From positions 1-38,426 of the forward strand of contig JACQJD010000079.1 in assembly GCA_016198185.1 (NCBI GenBank): a stretch of DNA of 38,426 nt. The letters run 5' to 3'. The translations under genes were made by a program, and so were the position numbers. The notes below the pieces were generated by a model. It worked only from the letters and a program-made list of their open reading frames with translations, had not been told where the DNA came from and did not search any database. The stretch is from Deltaproteobacteria bacterium (GTDB lineage Bacteria; Bdellovibrionota; JACOXK01; 2-02-FULL-40-11). Below are positions 8,318-16,850 of this stretch, one piece after another (positions within the stretch are counted from its first letter, which is position 1; the number at the start of each line of letters is the position of its first letter).

Positions 8318-11300
8318 TTACTCTTCCCCAATAGCGTCACTATAGAATTCTGGGGCAGCGGCTGTGCTAAAGGGAATCACCCATGGAAGGGGTATGGCAG
8401 AAACCGAAAAGCAATTCATAGAATACGTACATTCTCCGTACGGATTACGACCACTTTGAACTGCGCACTGAGGTACACTGAAAGAAAAAGATTTCATCGA
8501 ACTTCCACACGTGTATTTTTGAATACCAACGTAAGCGTTGTTAATGCTGATTTCGTAATCTGTGTTTGGTTCAAACTTTGCATCAAATCGAAATTCATAG
8601 GGTGGCCCACCGATTTGTTGCCCAGGATATTTCACATTTCTCGTTTTATCGATCAACGTCACATTTTCAATAACCGTATAATAAAAATCGGAAGAAGGCG
8701 TTACCCCAAATTTAATTTCCTGCTTCGCATAATAAATGGCATAAGGATCATTCGCTTCATATTGTTTTCGCGTTGCTGGATTTAAAGCCCCTCGCCACAA
8801 CTCTCGCAATCTCAAATTCGTTCGGTATTGATGCGTCACGTGAAGCCCAATGGAAGAGGCAGGATCACAGGCCGCCTGCCCTTCTGAATTCGTTCTGGGA
8901 TGGATTTCAATATTTTTGGTTGCAATTTCTCTTCGAGTGGGCGGCCATGTTTTCGTTGGGTTTACATTTTTAAATACTTTGATTTGAAAATCTTTCTTCT
9001 CTCGAGACATCAACGATTCAAAAGAAAACGCAGCCACATGTCCACCCCCACCTTCTAAATGCCGAACATGGTCTTGCGGAAAGGCAATTTTTTGAGCGCC
9101 AGACCACACTTCAAATTCAATTTCAATATCATCCCCAAAAGCCGATAGATAGGCCAAAGGATGATCAAACCAAAGATAAACCCAATTTTTCGCCAATTGG
9201 TTTAAAGAACACGTTAACCTTCCATCCACCGGGAACATGCCTCTCACCAAAGAAGCAGCCTCATCACAATTGATTTTGAGCTCCTCTAAAATAGTTCTTG
9301 CATGACTAAAAATTTCTGTCACGTTTAGCCAGGCTGTGGTGGTCTTGTTTTCAGGATAAGAAAGATTTTGAAGCGGGTGAAGTTCAAGATCACAGTTGGG
9401 CTCAATTTTTGCGATACAGGTTTCTTTGGCAATCTCTGCAAGTTTTAAACCTTCGGCGTAATCCAACTTCAGTTGCGCAATGCCCTGATCCACTGATTCT
9501 TTTTTAACACTCAGTGATGAAAAAGCTTCTTTTTGGGCCTTAGCCTCTGGGGCATCTTTATCTGCACATTTTAATGTATCCAGATAAAAATCTCTTTCAA
9601 ACCGTGCTTTTTGTTTTGCCGTTTCGCACAGCCGCTGATCAAAGCTGGGTGAGAGCGTTTGGCAGCGATCTGCTTCATCGACCAGAGCAAGTTCGATGTC
9701 TCTTTTCTTATGCTTACAGGTTGTCTGCCACATCTTAAATTCAAAGTCTGCAGCCTCAAACTTTTGCTGAAAGGGACTCAATTCTTGTAGAAGCGCTTGC
9801 GAGTTTGTTCGTAGCACCGACACTTCGGTTTGTAAGGCCCCTTGATAGTCCGCTTCACAAGCTTTCTGGGCCTGCCGTTTTACAATTTTCATTTGATAGG
9901 AAACATCGATGTGGCCCAGAAGCGTCATCTCCATGAGTTTTGACCGCGTCGTTTTTAAAAAGTCATCAAAGTTTTTTAACTGATCCACCATCATTTTTTG
10001 TTCCATCTGTAATCTATAAATTTCACTCCACTTTCGTCGGTATTGCTCCAGCAGTTTGTCATAATAATGGCTGATCAGTGCCTCTATGGAATCCACCCCA
10101 AAAGATAAGCTAAGTTTAAATCTCACCTCCGCCCCACCTTTCGTGATCTCGGTAACTGCGATTGCAATTTTTTCAGAGAGCAATCGAAGGAGAGCGGCAA
10201 TGTCTTCGAACTCTGCCGCATGTAAAGTCTTTGCAATTTGATTGATCAGCGCAGCCAACCCCTCCAAAAGACTTTTAATGAGCACTGTTTCGGCATTATC
10301 AAACAGTTCATCTTTGAGTGCATCGACGGTGCGTTTCATTAAAAGCCGATACCCTCCGAGAACCACTTCCAACACTTTCAGTCCAATGGCGGCTTTCATG
10401 GTTTCATCAAACTGCTCTTGAACAATGCCTTCGGCCTCTTCAAGTTGTCTTCTGGCACGAAGAAGCTCATATTCACGCTCGAGATGCTCTTTTAAAGAGC
10501 TTAAATTTGCTTGAATCGCCCAATCCAGTCTGCTTTGTAATTTTTCAAGGATGGAATACATTTTTTTAAGATTACATAAATTCGCACCCTTAAAGCCGCG
10601 ATCTTCTTCGCAGCTTTTTGCCTGGGTTAAAAGTCGCGTATATTCCGTTCGGATACCTTCCCCCTCTGTTTGAATCGCCTGGATCGACGGAGATACCTCC
10701 GCAGCACTTGGAGGAATAAATGAACTTGCCGTAACATCTTTCAAAAATGACTCATGGGACTTACGGGTACTGAGCTGTCGTTCCACGCTTTCTTGGTCCA
10801 TTTGAATTCTTAAATACTCTAGCGCTTCATCCCACGTCAGCTGCCCATCATTTTGCGCAAAGGCTGAATGAACCAAATGTGGCCGAGGAAAATGCAGCTT
10901 TCCCAGCGTTTGAGTTCGTGTCTTAAAATGAAGCCAAAGGGAAGGCGTTAAAACAAGAGCGTTTTGGGCAAGGGGATTATTCCGAATCATAAAATACATT
11001 TTTTCTTCTTCAGAATTTTGAGATGAAACCATTGCAATTTTATCAATGATGAGCTCGGCACCGTCTGCTGCAAGGACCGTTTGATACAGGGGACCTGAAA
11101 ACGTATCCGTGAGGTCAAATGGAAGTTGATACTGTGCTTGGGTTTTTAACCATTGCTCGGCATTTTGTTGGGTAATCGACTTTAAACCTAATTTCCCTCT
11201 AAAATCCAAGAGGAGCACTCTTTTTGACTTAAAGAACCGATCCAACATCATGTAAACAGGCGGGGCTAAAGTCGATGAAGAAGGTGTGATTTTAGGTTTC

Positions 11301-11848
11301 CACATTTTGTCTTTGAATGCTGGATCATTCACATTTAGAAAATAGCTCCAATAATAATATAATTTTTCAATAGAGGATTCTGTAAGATCTTGTGAAAATT
11401 GAGGATTCAATAAAAAAGCGAAGTCATGGATGGTAATTTTTCCATCGCCATTTTTATCTAAACGACCTTTGGAGGATGGCACTTGATCCAAAGCTGGGAA
11501 AAGCTGTGGTGCTTCTGCTTCACTGTGAAAAAGATGTTCAGCGAGGGTTTCTTTATCTTTTGTGGCAAGTGCCTTTCCATTTTTTTGTAGGTAGTTTTCA
11601 ATAAAAACACGGCCTTCTTCTTTGGTCAACATTTCAACCCCTGGGGGAAAATAAGAAATGAGCTCTTCAAAACTTAAGGTCGAAAGAGCTTGGGAGGTCT
11701 CAGCAAATGTGACTTGAGTTGGGCTTGATGAAATACCCGAAGACTGATTTCCACGGTCACCACCCCCGCCGCCGCCTCCTCCTCCACAAGCCACACCATA
11801 AAAAGCACAGGCCATCAGGCACACTATATTTTTTTTGATCTTTTGCAT
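8318..11848 (-). CDS. Giant lipoprotein with EF-hand and long coiled coil, function unknown
   Basis: The 1176-residue product starts with a hydrophobic signal segment ending in YGVAC (Cys21) and a run of nine glycines, typical of an outer-membrane-tethered lipoprotein, although Gly at the -3 position is not the classic lipobox. Residues 131-142 (DKNGDGKITIHD) are a complete EF-hand calcium loop with ligands D131, N133, D135 and D142; a second partial loop, NDGQLTWDEALEYL, lies about residue 330. Residues roughly 375-800 are charged and heptad-like (coiled coil) with scattered CxxxxxD-type cysteines. The last 300 residues look beta-rich. I start at the ATG at 11848; an ATG four codons upstream (11860) is also possible. 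No family recognised. Confidence 0.68.
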   Translation of the reverse strand: MQKIKKNIVCLMACAFYGVACGGGGGGGGGDRGNQSSGISSSPTQVTFAETSQALSTLSFEELISYFPPGVEMLTKEEGRVFIENYLQKNGKALATKDKETLAEHLFHSEAEAPQLFPALDQVPSSKGRLDKNGDGKITIHDFAFLLNPQFSQDLTESSIEKLYYYWSYFLNVNDPAFKDKMWKPKITPSSSTLAPPVYMMLDRFFKSKRVLLLDFRGKLGLKSITQQNAEQWLKTQAQYQLPFDLTDTFSGPLYQTVLAADGAELIIDKIAMVSSQNSEEEKMYFMIRNNPLAQNALVLTPSLWLHFKTRTQTLGKLHFPRPHLVHSAFAQNDGQLTWDEALEYLRIQMDQESVERQLSTRKSHESFLKDVTASSFIPPSAAEVSPSIQAIQTEGEGIRTEYTRLLTQAKSCEEDRGFKGANLCNLKKMYSILEKLQSRLDWAIQANLSSLKEHLEREYELLRARRQLEEAEGIVQEQFDETMKAAIGLKVLEVVLGGYRLLMKRTVDALKDELFDNAETVLIKSLLEGLAALINQIAKTLHAAEFEDIAALLRLLSEKIAIAVTEITKGGAEVRFKLSLSFGVDSIEALISHYYDKLLEQYRRKWSEIYRLQMEQKMMVDQLKNFDDFLKTTRSKLMEMTLLGHIDVSYQMKIVKRQAQKACEADYQGALQTEVSVLRTNSQALLQELSPFQQKFEAADFEFKMWQTTCKHKKRDIELALVDEADRCQTLSPSFDQRLCETAKQKARFERDFYLDTLKCADKDAPEAKAQKEAFSSLSVKKESVDQGIAQLKLDYAEGLKLAEIAKETCIAKIEPNCDLELHPLQNLSYPENKTTTAWLNVTEIFSHARTILEELKINCDEAASLVRGMFPVDGRLTCSLNQLAKNWVYLWFDHPLAYLSAFGDDIEIEFEVWSGAQKIAFPQDHVRHLEGGGGHVAAFSFESLMSREKKDFQIKVFKNVNPTKTWPPTRREIATKNIEIHPRTNSEGQAACDPASSIGLHVTHQYRTNLRLRELWRGALNPATRKQYEANDPYAIYYAKQEIKFGVTPSSDFYYTVIENVTLIDKTRNVKYPGQQIGGPPYEFRFDAKFEPNTDYEISINNAYVGIQKYTCGSSMKSFSFSVPQCAVQSGRNPYGECTYSMNCFSVSAIPLPWVIPFSTAAAPEFYSDAIGEE

Positions 11849-11969
11849 GTCAGTCATCATGAAACGTGTTTTCTACCTACGTACCACTTGATACACATTT
11901 ATATTTTACCGATTTTTAAAAAGAACGCTACTTTATAAAAAGAAACATTAAAATATCATTAAAAAGATT

Positions 11970-12000
11970 TTGACATCGGGAGTATGAGATACGATATAAC
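11970..12000 (+). promoter_or_regulatory. Possible promoter of the tRNA-Ala gene
   Basis: A perfect TTGACA at 11970-11975 is followed by TATAAC at 11995-12000. The 19-nt spacer is longer than ideal; GATATA at 11993 would give 17. It reads toward the tRNA gene. Transcription would start about 12007, some 60 nt before the truncated tRNA copy at 12068 and about 170 nt before the intact tRNA. The rest of 11849-12059 is AT-rich. It holds one small stem-loop (GAGCC/GGCTC at 12039-12054) and no gene that I can see. Confidence 0.45.
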
Positions 12001-12059
12001 ACTTTGCTTACGGTGAAACCGGATATTTAAAACGTTGAGAGCCTAGAACGGCTCAGAAT

Positions 12060-12190
12060 AAAGATGTGGGCCTGTAGCCGAGCGAAGCGAGTCCCGAGGA
12101 CAAAGCCACTTGTGGCGAAGTCCGAGGGATCTCATCGAAAAGAAGAGATCCTTCGCTCAGGATGACGAGCCAAAGATGTGGGCCTGTAGC
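12060..12190. repeat. Dispersed repeat (copy 2) bracketed by a 19-bp direct repeat of the tRNA 5' end
   Basis: The 19-mer AAAGATGTGGGCCTGTAGC occurs at 12060-12078 and again at 12172-12190, exactly 112 nt apart. The second copy holds the first 11 bases of the functional tRNA-Ala; the first is an orphan fragment. Between them (12079-12171) lies a member of the dispersed repeat, ending in GAGATCCTTCGCTCAGGATGAC-like sequence, with inner hairpins GCCAC/GTGGC and GGATCTC/GAGATCC. The arrangement is what insertion with a target duplication, or tandem duplication, would leave. Confidence 0.8.
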
Positions 12191-12255
12191 TCATTTGGGA
12201 GAGCGCTTCAATGGCATTGAAGAGGTAGCTGGTTCGATCCCAGTCAGGTCCACCA
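12180..12255 (+). tRNA. tRNA-Ala, anticodon GGC
   Basis: The 76-nt sequence folds as a full cloverleaf. The acceptor GGGCCTG pairs with CAGGTCC (one G-U). The D stem is GCTC/GAGC. The anticodon stem is CTTCA/TGAAG with loop ATGGCAT, giving anticodon GGC. The T stem is GCTGG/CCAGT with loop TTCGATC. The CCA end is encoded. It reads GCC/GCU alanine codons. Its 5' end is duplicated 112 nt upstream around a repeat element, so the primary transcript probably carries a structured leader to be removed by RNase P. Confidence 0.96.
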
Positions 12256-12326
12256 TTTGAATATTTTAATAGAATGGGACAAAAACAAAGCGTTGTTGAC
12301 ATTGAAACATATCCTGATCTTACAAT

Positions 12327-12361
12327 AAAAAAAATGAGAAGCGTCCTCCCTCGCTTCTCAT
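12327..12361 (-). terminator. Rho-independent terminator of the PEP-CTERM-like gene
   Basis: On the minus strand a perfect 10-bp stem (ATGAGAAGCG/CGCTTCTCAT, 12334-12361, 8-nt loop) is followed by a run of seven to eight T. It lies 20 nt past the stop of the gene at 12382-12843. Confidence 0.88.
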
Positions 12362-12381
12362 GTAAATAGAAAGGTTAGTGA

Positions 12382-12843
12382 TTAGATAATCTTTCGATAA
12401 CGGATCAATCCAAATCCAAACACCAAGAGCCCAATGCCAAACAGCGCTTGTCCTTCCGGTTCCGGCGCTCCTGGAGGTGTTCTCGGCGATTGAAGTTGAG
12501 AGAAAATGCTTCTGGAACTTGTGTTGTTTTGGCTGCCTCGAGTATTATCTCGATCGCCACTACCCCATTGGATACGCAACGTTCCGGATGCACTGCCCGT
12601 CACTCTTTGGGTGTCCACAACGGCTACCGCAGATGAAATACCTCTGATCGTAATACTGTCATCTGTTTTGGTTACCGTGGCCCCTCCTCCTATAGCCGCA
12701 TGATCTGAACTATCGGACTGAGAGGTTACCGTGGCTTTTGCACTACCACCACCCGATGCATTCACATCGTCATCTGTCCAACCCTGTGGCATTGCAAACC
12801 CCATCATCATCCCTATCATCAAAATATAAAAACATTTTTTCAC
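12382..12843 (-). CDS. Small exported protein with PEP-CTERM-like sorting signal
   Basis: The 153-residue product has a signal peptide (Lys-Lys, then YILMIGMMMGFAMPQG). A Ser/Thr/Gly/Asp-rich body follows, and then a C-terminal tripartite signal: PEPEG, a hydrophobic helix ALFGIGLLVFGFGLI and a basic RYRK tail. This layout matches proteins processed by exosortase and tied to exopolysaccharide or surface display. I choose the GTG at 12843 because AGGAGG lies eight bases upstream; the first in-frame GTG (12852) would overlap that ribosome site. The gene is monocistronic with its own terminator. No exosortase gene is in the window. The body composition gives no function. Confidence 0.78.
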   Translation of the reverse strand: MKKCFYILMIGMMMGFAMPQGWTDDDVNASGGGSAKATVTSQSDSSDHAAIGGGATVTKTDDSITIRGISSAVAVVDTQRVTGSASGTLRIQWGSGDRDNTRGSQNNTSSRSIFSQLQSPRTPPGAPEPEGQALFGIGLLVFGFGLIRYRKII

Positions 12844-12908
12844 TTCTCTCACCTCCTATCAACGTTCTACAAGGCCAGTATACCTCTCTTTCAATGCTCC
12901 GAATGAAA

Positions 12909-12932
12909 TTTTCATGAGCCTTTTCATGAGCC
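12909..12932. repeat. Perfect 12-bp tandem repeat upstream of the copper ATPase gene
   Basis: TTTTCATGAGCC occurs twice in direct succession (12909-12920 and 12921-12932). It lies in the 145-nt divergent region between the PEP-CTERM-like gene and the P-type ATPase gene. It could be a regulator binding site or simple slippage; it does not resemble the known CueR operator. Confidence 0.5.
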
Positions 12933-12988
12933 TTTAATGAATTTTTAATATTAGACTTGAAAGATCCGCTTTGATAGAGTTTTGCCAC

Positions 12989-15199
12989 ATGAAACCCTTA
13001 CCCTTATCTCAACCTAAGCCAAGCTGCTGTCATTCAGCACAACCTAAAAAAATACCCACACCCCCTTCCTCCCAAAATGCCATGTACACCTGCCCCATGC
13101 ATCCCGAAGTTCAAAACAAAGGGCCTGGCAGTTGTCCAAAGTGCGGTATGGCATTGGAACCCACAGCGTTAGAGGTATCAAGCTCTCTAGATCATTCGGA
13201 GCTTAAGGATATGACACGTCGATTTTGGATTTCTGCTTTTTTCACCTTACCGATTGTTCTTTTGATGATGGGAGACCACGTGCTTGGCCTCACCTTCTTA
13301 CAAAAATTTTCTGCCCAAGCCAAATCTTACGTCTCATTGTTTTTGTCTTTGGTCCCGTGTGTATGGGCAGCTCTCCCCTTTTATCAACGCGCCATAGAAT
13401 CGGTTCGTCATCAAAGCCTCAATATGTTTTCACTGATTGGGTTGGGGGTGAGCATGGCTTTCCTCTATAGTGCCATGGCAACGCTCTTTCCTCAGCTCTT
13501 CCCAGATTCTTTTCGAGACAGCCATGGTCAAGTGGCCATTTATTTTGAATCTGCCTCCGTCATTGTAACCCTCATTGTATTAGGACAGATTTTGGAGCTT
13601 CGAGCGCGAGCAAAAACCAGTAGCGCCATTCAAAAATTATTAGGGCTTGCCCCTAAAACCGCACGCATCGTTCAAGAAGATGGTTCTGAAACAGATATCC
13701 TCCTTGAAAACATCGCTCGCGGACATCACCTTCGCGTACGCCCGGGTGAAAAAGTTCCCGTCGATGGCATCCTGCTATCCGGACAAAGCGCCATAGATGA
13801 ATCCATGATGACGGGCGAGCCATTGCCCGTTGAAAAAAAATCCGGAGATAACGTCATTGCCGGTAGCCTCAATGGAAACGGAAGTTTCATCATGGAAGCT
13901 CAAAAAATTGGCGCTGAGACCTTGCTGGCCAGGATCATAGAACTGGTGTCCCAAGCCCAACGAAGCCAAGCCCCCATCCAAAGGTTGGCCGACCGCATTT
14001 CCAAGTATTTTGTTCCTGCCGTCATCGGTGTTGCCATTCTATCCTTTATTCTCTGGGCAATCTTTGGACCAGAACCTCAAATGGCTTACGCTCTGCTGAG
14101 TGCTGTTTCCGTCCTCATCATCGCCTGCCCTTGTGCCTTGGGGTTGGCCACCCCCATGTCTATTATGGTAGCCACAGGTCGCGGCGCAACCATGGGAATT
14201 TTATTCAAACACGCCCAAGCCCTGGAAAACTTTCACAAGGTAGATACCTTGGTTGTCGACAAAACAGGAACGCTCACCCAGGGAAAACCCACGTGCACCA
14301 CCTTCAAATCGGTGGGACTGCTTTCGGAAAATGAATTATTCGGTTTGATGGCGAGCCTCGAAAAAGCAAGTGAACACCCTCTTTCAGCAGCCATCTTAAA
14401 AGCAGCGGCCGAGCGAGGGATCTCAACTCTCGAAAATGTTTCAGAGTTCAAGTCCATTACCGGAAAAGGCCTCCAAGGCATCGTGCATGGCAAGAAAGTG
14501 GCTCTTGGGAATGCCTCTCTCCTGAAAGACTTGGGAATTTCCATAGACGCTATCTTCAAAGAAGTAGACCTCCTCGCCCAAGAAGGCCAAACGATCATGT
14601 TCATGGTAATCGATCATGTGCTTGCAGGATACATAGGCGTTTGCGACCCCATAAAACCCTCAACACCCCATGCCATGGCGGATCTCCATCGAGAAGGACT
14701 TAAGATCATGATGGTGACAGGCGATGCAACGGCAACGGCTCATGCCGTCGGGAAAAAACTCGGCATTGATTATATCCAAGCACAAGTATTGCCAGAACAA
14801 AAATTAGAAATTGTTAAAAAACTTGAGCAAGAGGGGAAATATGTCGCCATGGCGGGCGATGGCATCAATGATGCCCCTGCCTTAGCACTAGCCCACATTG
14901 GAATTGCGATGGGAACCGGAACGGATATCGCCATGGAAAGTGCCTCCGTCACACTGGTGAAAGGCGATTTGGAAGCCATTTCCAAAGCCAGAAAATTGAG
15001 TCACCTGACCATGACCAATATCAAACAAAATCTTTTTTTTGCATTTTTCTACAATGGGCTTGGCATTCCGATTGCCGCAGGACTTTTGTACCCTTTTTTT
15101 GGCATTGTTCTCTCCCCCATGATTGCGGCCTTGGCCATGAGCTTTAGTTCTGTGTCTGTTATTTTAAATGCGTTAAGATTAAAAAAATTAACCCTGTAA
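12989..15199 (+). CDS. copA: Copper-translocating P1B-type ATPase
   Basis: This inner-membrane pump exports copper with ATP. The 736-residue protein shows a His/Cys-rich tail (CCH at 13-15) and a heavy-metal-binding domain TCPMHP...[10 protein letters not shown] (34-58). Core motifs are TGEP (275-278), the transport-site CPC (380-382), the phosphorylated Asp424 in DKTGTLT, SEHP (461-464) and GDGINDAP (623-630). The last helices carry YN (688-689) and MSFSS (717-721), the copper-type signature. A classical N-terminal HMA/GMTCxxC domain is absent; the CPMHP domain takes its place. The ATG at 12989 is preferred; an in-frame TTG at 12971 adds six residues. No copper regulator or chaperone gene lies nearby. 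Confidence 0.95.
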   Translation: MKPLPLSQPKPSCCHSAQPKKIPTPPSSQNAMYTCPMHPEVQNKGPGSCPKCGMALEPTALEVSSSLDHSELKDMTRRFWISAFFTLPIVLLMMGDHVLGLTFLQKFSAQAKSYVSLFLSLVPCVWAALPFYQRAIESVRHQSLNMFSLIGLGVSMAFLYSAMATLFPQLFPDSFRDSHGQVAIYFESASVIVTLIVLGQILELRARAKTSSAIQKLLGLAPKTARIVQEDGSETDILLENIARGHHLRVRPGEKVPVDGILLSGQSAIDESMMTGEPLPVEKKSGDNVIAGSLNGNGSFIMEAQKIGAETLLARIIELVSQAQRSQAPIQRLADRISKYFVPAVIGVAILSFILWAIFGPEPQMAYALLSAVSVLIIACPCALGLATPMSIMVATGRGATMGILFKHAQALENFHKVDTLVVDKTGTLTQGKPTCTTFKSVGLLSENELFGLMASLEKASEHPLSAAILKAAAERGISTLENVSEFKSITGKGLQGIVHGKKVALGNASLLKDLGISIDAIFKEVDLLAQEGQTIMFMVIDHVLAGYIGVCDPIKPSTPHAMADLHREGLKIMMVTGDATATAHAVGKKLGIDYIQAQVLPEQKLEIVKKLEQEGKYVAMAGDGINDAPALALAHIGIAMGTGTDIAMESASVTLVKGDLEAISKARKLSHLTMTNIKQNLFFAFFYNGLGIPIAAGLLYPFFGIVLSPMIAALAMSFSSVSVILNALRLKKLTL

Positions 15200-15247
15200 G
15201 CTCTCTGAACGCTGAACGCCACACTGCCAACACAAAATCTTAATGTG

Positions 15248-15275
15248 TTGACTTCAAGAAGCGCATGGCTATAAA
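15248..15275 (+). promoter_or_regulatory. Strong sigma70-like promoter with almost no leader
   Basis: TTGACT (15248-15253), a 16-nt spacer and TATAAA (15270-15275) form a near-consensus promoter. The predicted start site, about seven bases on, is only a few bases before the ATG at 15285. The following gene would therefore be nearly leaderless, in keeping with its missing Shine-Dalgarno sequence. Confidence 0.65.
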
Positions 15276-15284
15276 AAATGTCTC

Positions 15285-16850
15285 ATGTTTAAAAAGCTAC
15301 ACCCTGTTGCTATTTTTTATTTCTGCACCGTCTCAGTGGCATTTTCATATACGTACGAACATCAGGAACTTCGCTCGTTACCTGGACTCATCGCCACTTC
15401 CCTTGAGTCTCAAAGACAACCACAGCATGATTTAAAAATTGACCCCATTCTAAAACTCTATCAACATTTCGACCGCTCTCAACTCTCAGCACAAGATTTT
15501 ATCGAACTCAAATTCCAACTATCGCATTGGAAAAAAATGACCAAAGAGTATCTGCTCAAAAAAATTTCTGAGATCACAGAAGATGACAAAGAGCTTTTTG
15601 TTTATTTGTCTGCACTTCAAAAACTTAAGGTAAAATTATCTCCCTATGAAATAAGAGCCATCGGTCAACACCCTTTTTTAAAATCGATAACGTTACGCCC
15701 CCTGTTTTCTGATCTTCTCAGCCAACAAGGCAGCTTAAAAGAGTGGAAAGAAGAATTTGATCCTGCTTTTTTAAAGAGCCTTTTACCACAAGCAGGACCA
15801 CAAGAAGACATTGCCATTTTTCCCATTCATGCTTCCAAATGGTCCTTTAAAAAATGGGGGGCTTTGGCAGAATTTTCTCACTATGCATTTAAAGGCGATG
15901 AACTCCACTACCGCGGGTTAACGCTACGCGCTGGCGATTTTCTGGTGGCCAATCTTACTCACAAAGGAGACGGGGTCTACACCATGCTTTTTGATCCAAG
16001 ATGTTCCTTTTCGCATTTTGCTTATGTGGCTTTTCTAGAACAAGATGGAAAAAAATATCCAGCTGCCATTGAAATTTATGAATTCGGCGTAAGAGCTGTT
16101 CCTTTAAGCACGTTTTTATCTCCTTACTTTTCACCTTATCTTGAGGTGTATCGATTAAAATCAGTTCCTAAAAATTGGGCTGCTGCCATCAACCAAAAAG
16201 CCAAAGAAATGATTCAGGAAGTCCACGCCTACAATTTTTATTTTGAAGAAGACAATGAAAAATATTTAAGCTGTACAACGGTGGGGACGTGTGCCTTAAG
16301 AAGAACCGGCGTTCTTCCACTCAAAGCCAATGGGATTCTTCAAGGAAATATTGGCGAAAACGTTAAAAAATTGGGCGTTCAAAATTTAAAGGCCTTAAGC
16401 CCCATGGATTATGTTATTTCAGATCGCGTTCAATTTATTGGAACCATTGACAACAATCAGTTTTCAAGTGAGGTTCATAAAGAATTGGTGTTGCGACGGA
16501 TTCGACACCTTTTTGAAATCAAAACGCTCGCCTTCGAAAAATTTCCTTTTAGGTATCGCATCAACCGCTGGGGAATTGAAAAAATTAATAACCGATCTAT
16601 CATCGGAAGTTTATTCATGTGGGCGGAAGGCTTTCGAGCAGAAACGTTCCCACGGGGCCCTATCGATGGCATGGCAATGGTGGAAATTTTAGAAGCCGAA
16701 ACAGCAAAAGCTGTGGAACACGCTCGCTCCATCATTAATCCCCTTATCGACCCTGATTTCCCTTTTTCGATTCACACGTTAGAGGAAAATAAGGATCTTC
16801 AGTCAGAAATTGACCAAACGCTCCCCACCATCGCCCAATGGTTTTATTAA
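15285..16850 (+). CDS. Exported YiiX-like putative permuted NlpC/P60 cysteine peptidase
   Basis: A signal peptide (about 1-21) starts this 521-residue protein. Residues 216-335 resemble the permuted papain-like YiiX/YebB family: RAGDFLVANL, then CSFSHFAYVAF (His244), AAIEIYEFGVRAVPLSTFL (Glu263 or Glu266), LEVYRLK, and EKYLSCTTVG (Cys330) where the family has its catalytic cysteine. The His...Glu...Cys order is that of the circularly permuted enzymes, which cleave amide or lipid-amide bonds in the envelope. The helical N-terminal 200 residues and the C-terminal 180 residues match nothing I know. The family call is by eye. Its stop overlaps the convergent methyltransferase stop by four bases. 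Confidence 0.55.
   Translation: MFKKLHPVAIFYFCTVSVAFSYTYEHQELRSLPGLIATSLESQRQPQHDLKIDPILKLYQHFDRSQLSAQDFIELKFQLSHWKKMTKEYLLKKISEITEDDKELFVYLSALQKLKVKLSPYEIRAIGQHPFLKSITLRPLFSDLLSQQGSLKEWKEEFDPAFLKSLLPQAGPQEDIAIFPIHASKWSFKKWGALAEFSHYAFKGDELHYRGLTLRAGDFLVANLTHKGDGVYTMLFDPRCSFSHFAYVAFLEQDGKKYPAAIEIYEFGVRAVPLSTFLSPYFSPYLEVYRLKSVPKNWAAAINQKAKEMIQEVHAYNFYFEEDNEKYLSCTTVGTCALRRTGVLPLKANGILQGNIGENVKKLGVQNLKALSPMDYVISDRVQFIGTIDNNQFSSEVHKELVLRRIRHLFEIKTLAFEKFPFRYRINRWGIEKINNRSIIGSLFMWAEGFRAETFPRGPIDGMAMVEILEAETAKAVEHARSIINPLIDPDFPFSIHTLEENKDLQSEIDQTLPTIAQWFY

Noticed and set aside
8456-8973. 109- and 66-codon plus-strand frames
   Set aside because: Antisense to the C-terminal part of the EF-hand lipoprotein; no ribosome site or protein-like pattern.
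12971-12988. TTG upstream start for the copper ATPase
   Set aside because: It adds six residues with no ribosome site; the ATG at 12989 is more likely.
11849-15199. Genomic island inserted at the tRNA-Ala gene
   Set aside because: The duplicated tRNA piece is the 5' end and brackets only a 93-bp repeat; there is no integrase and no 3'-end attachment duplicate downstream.
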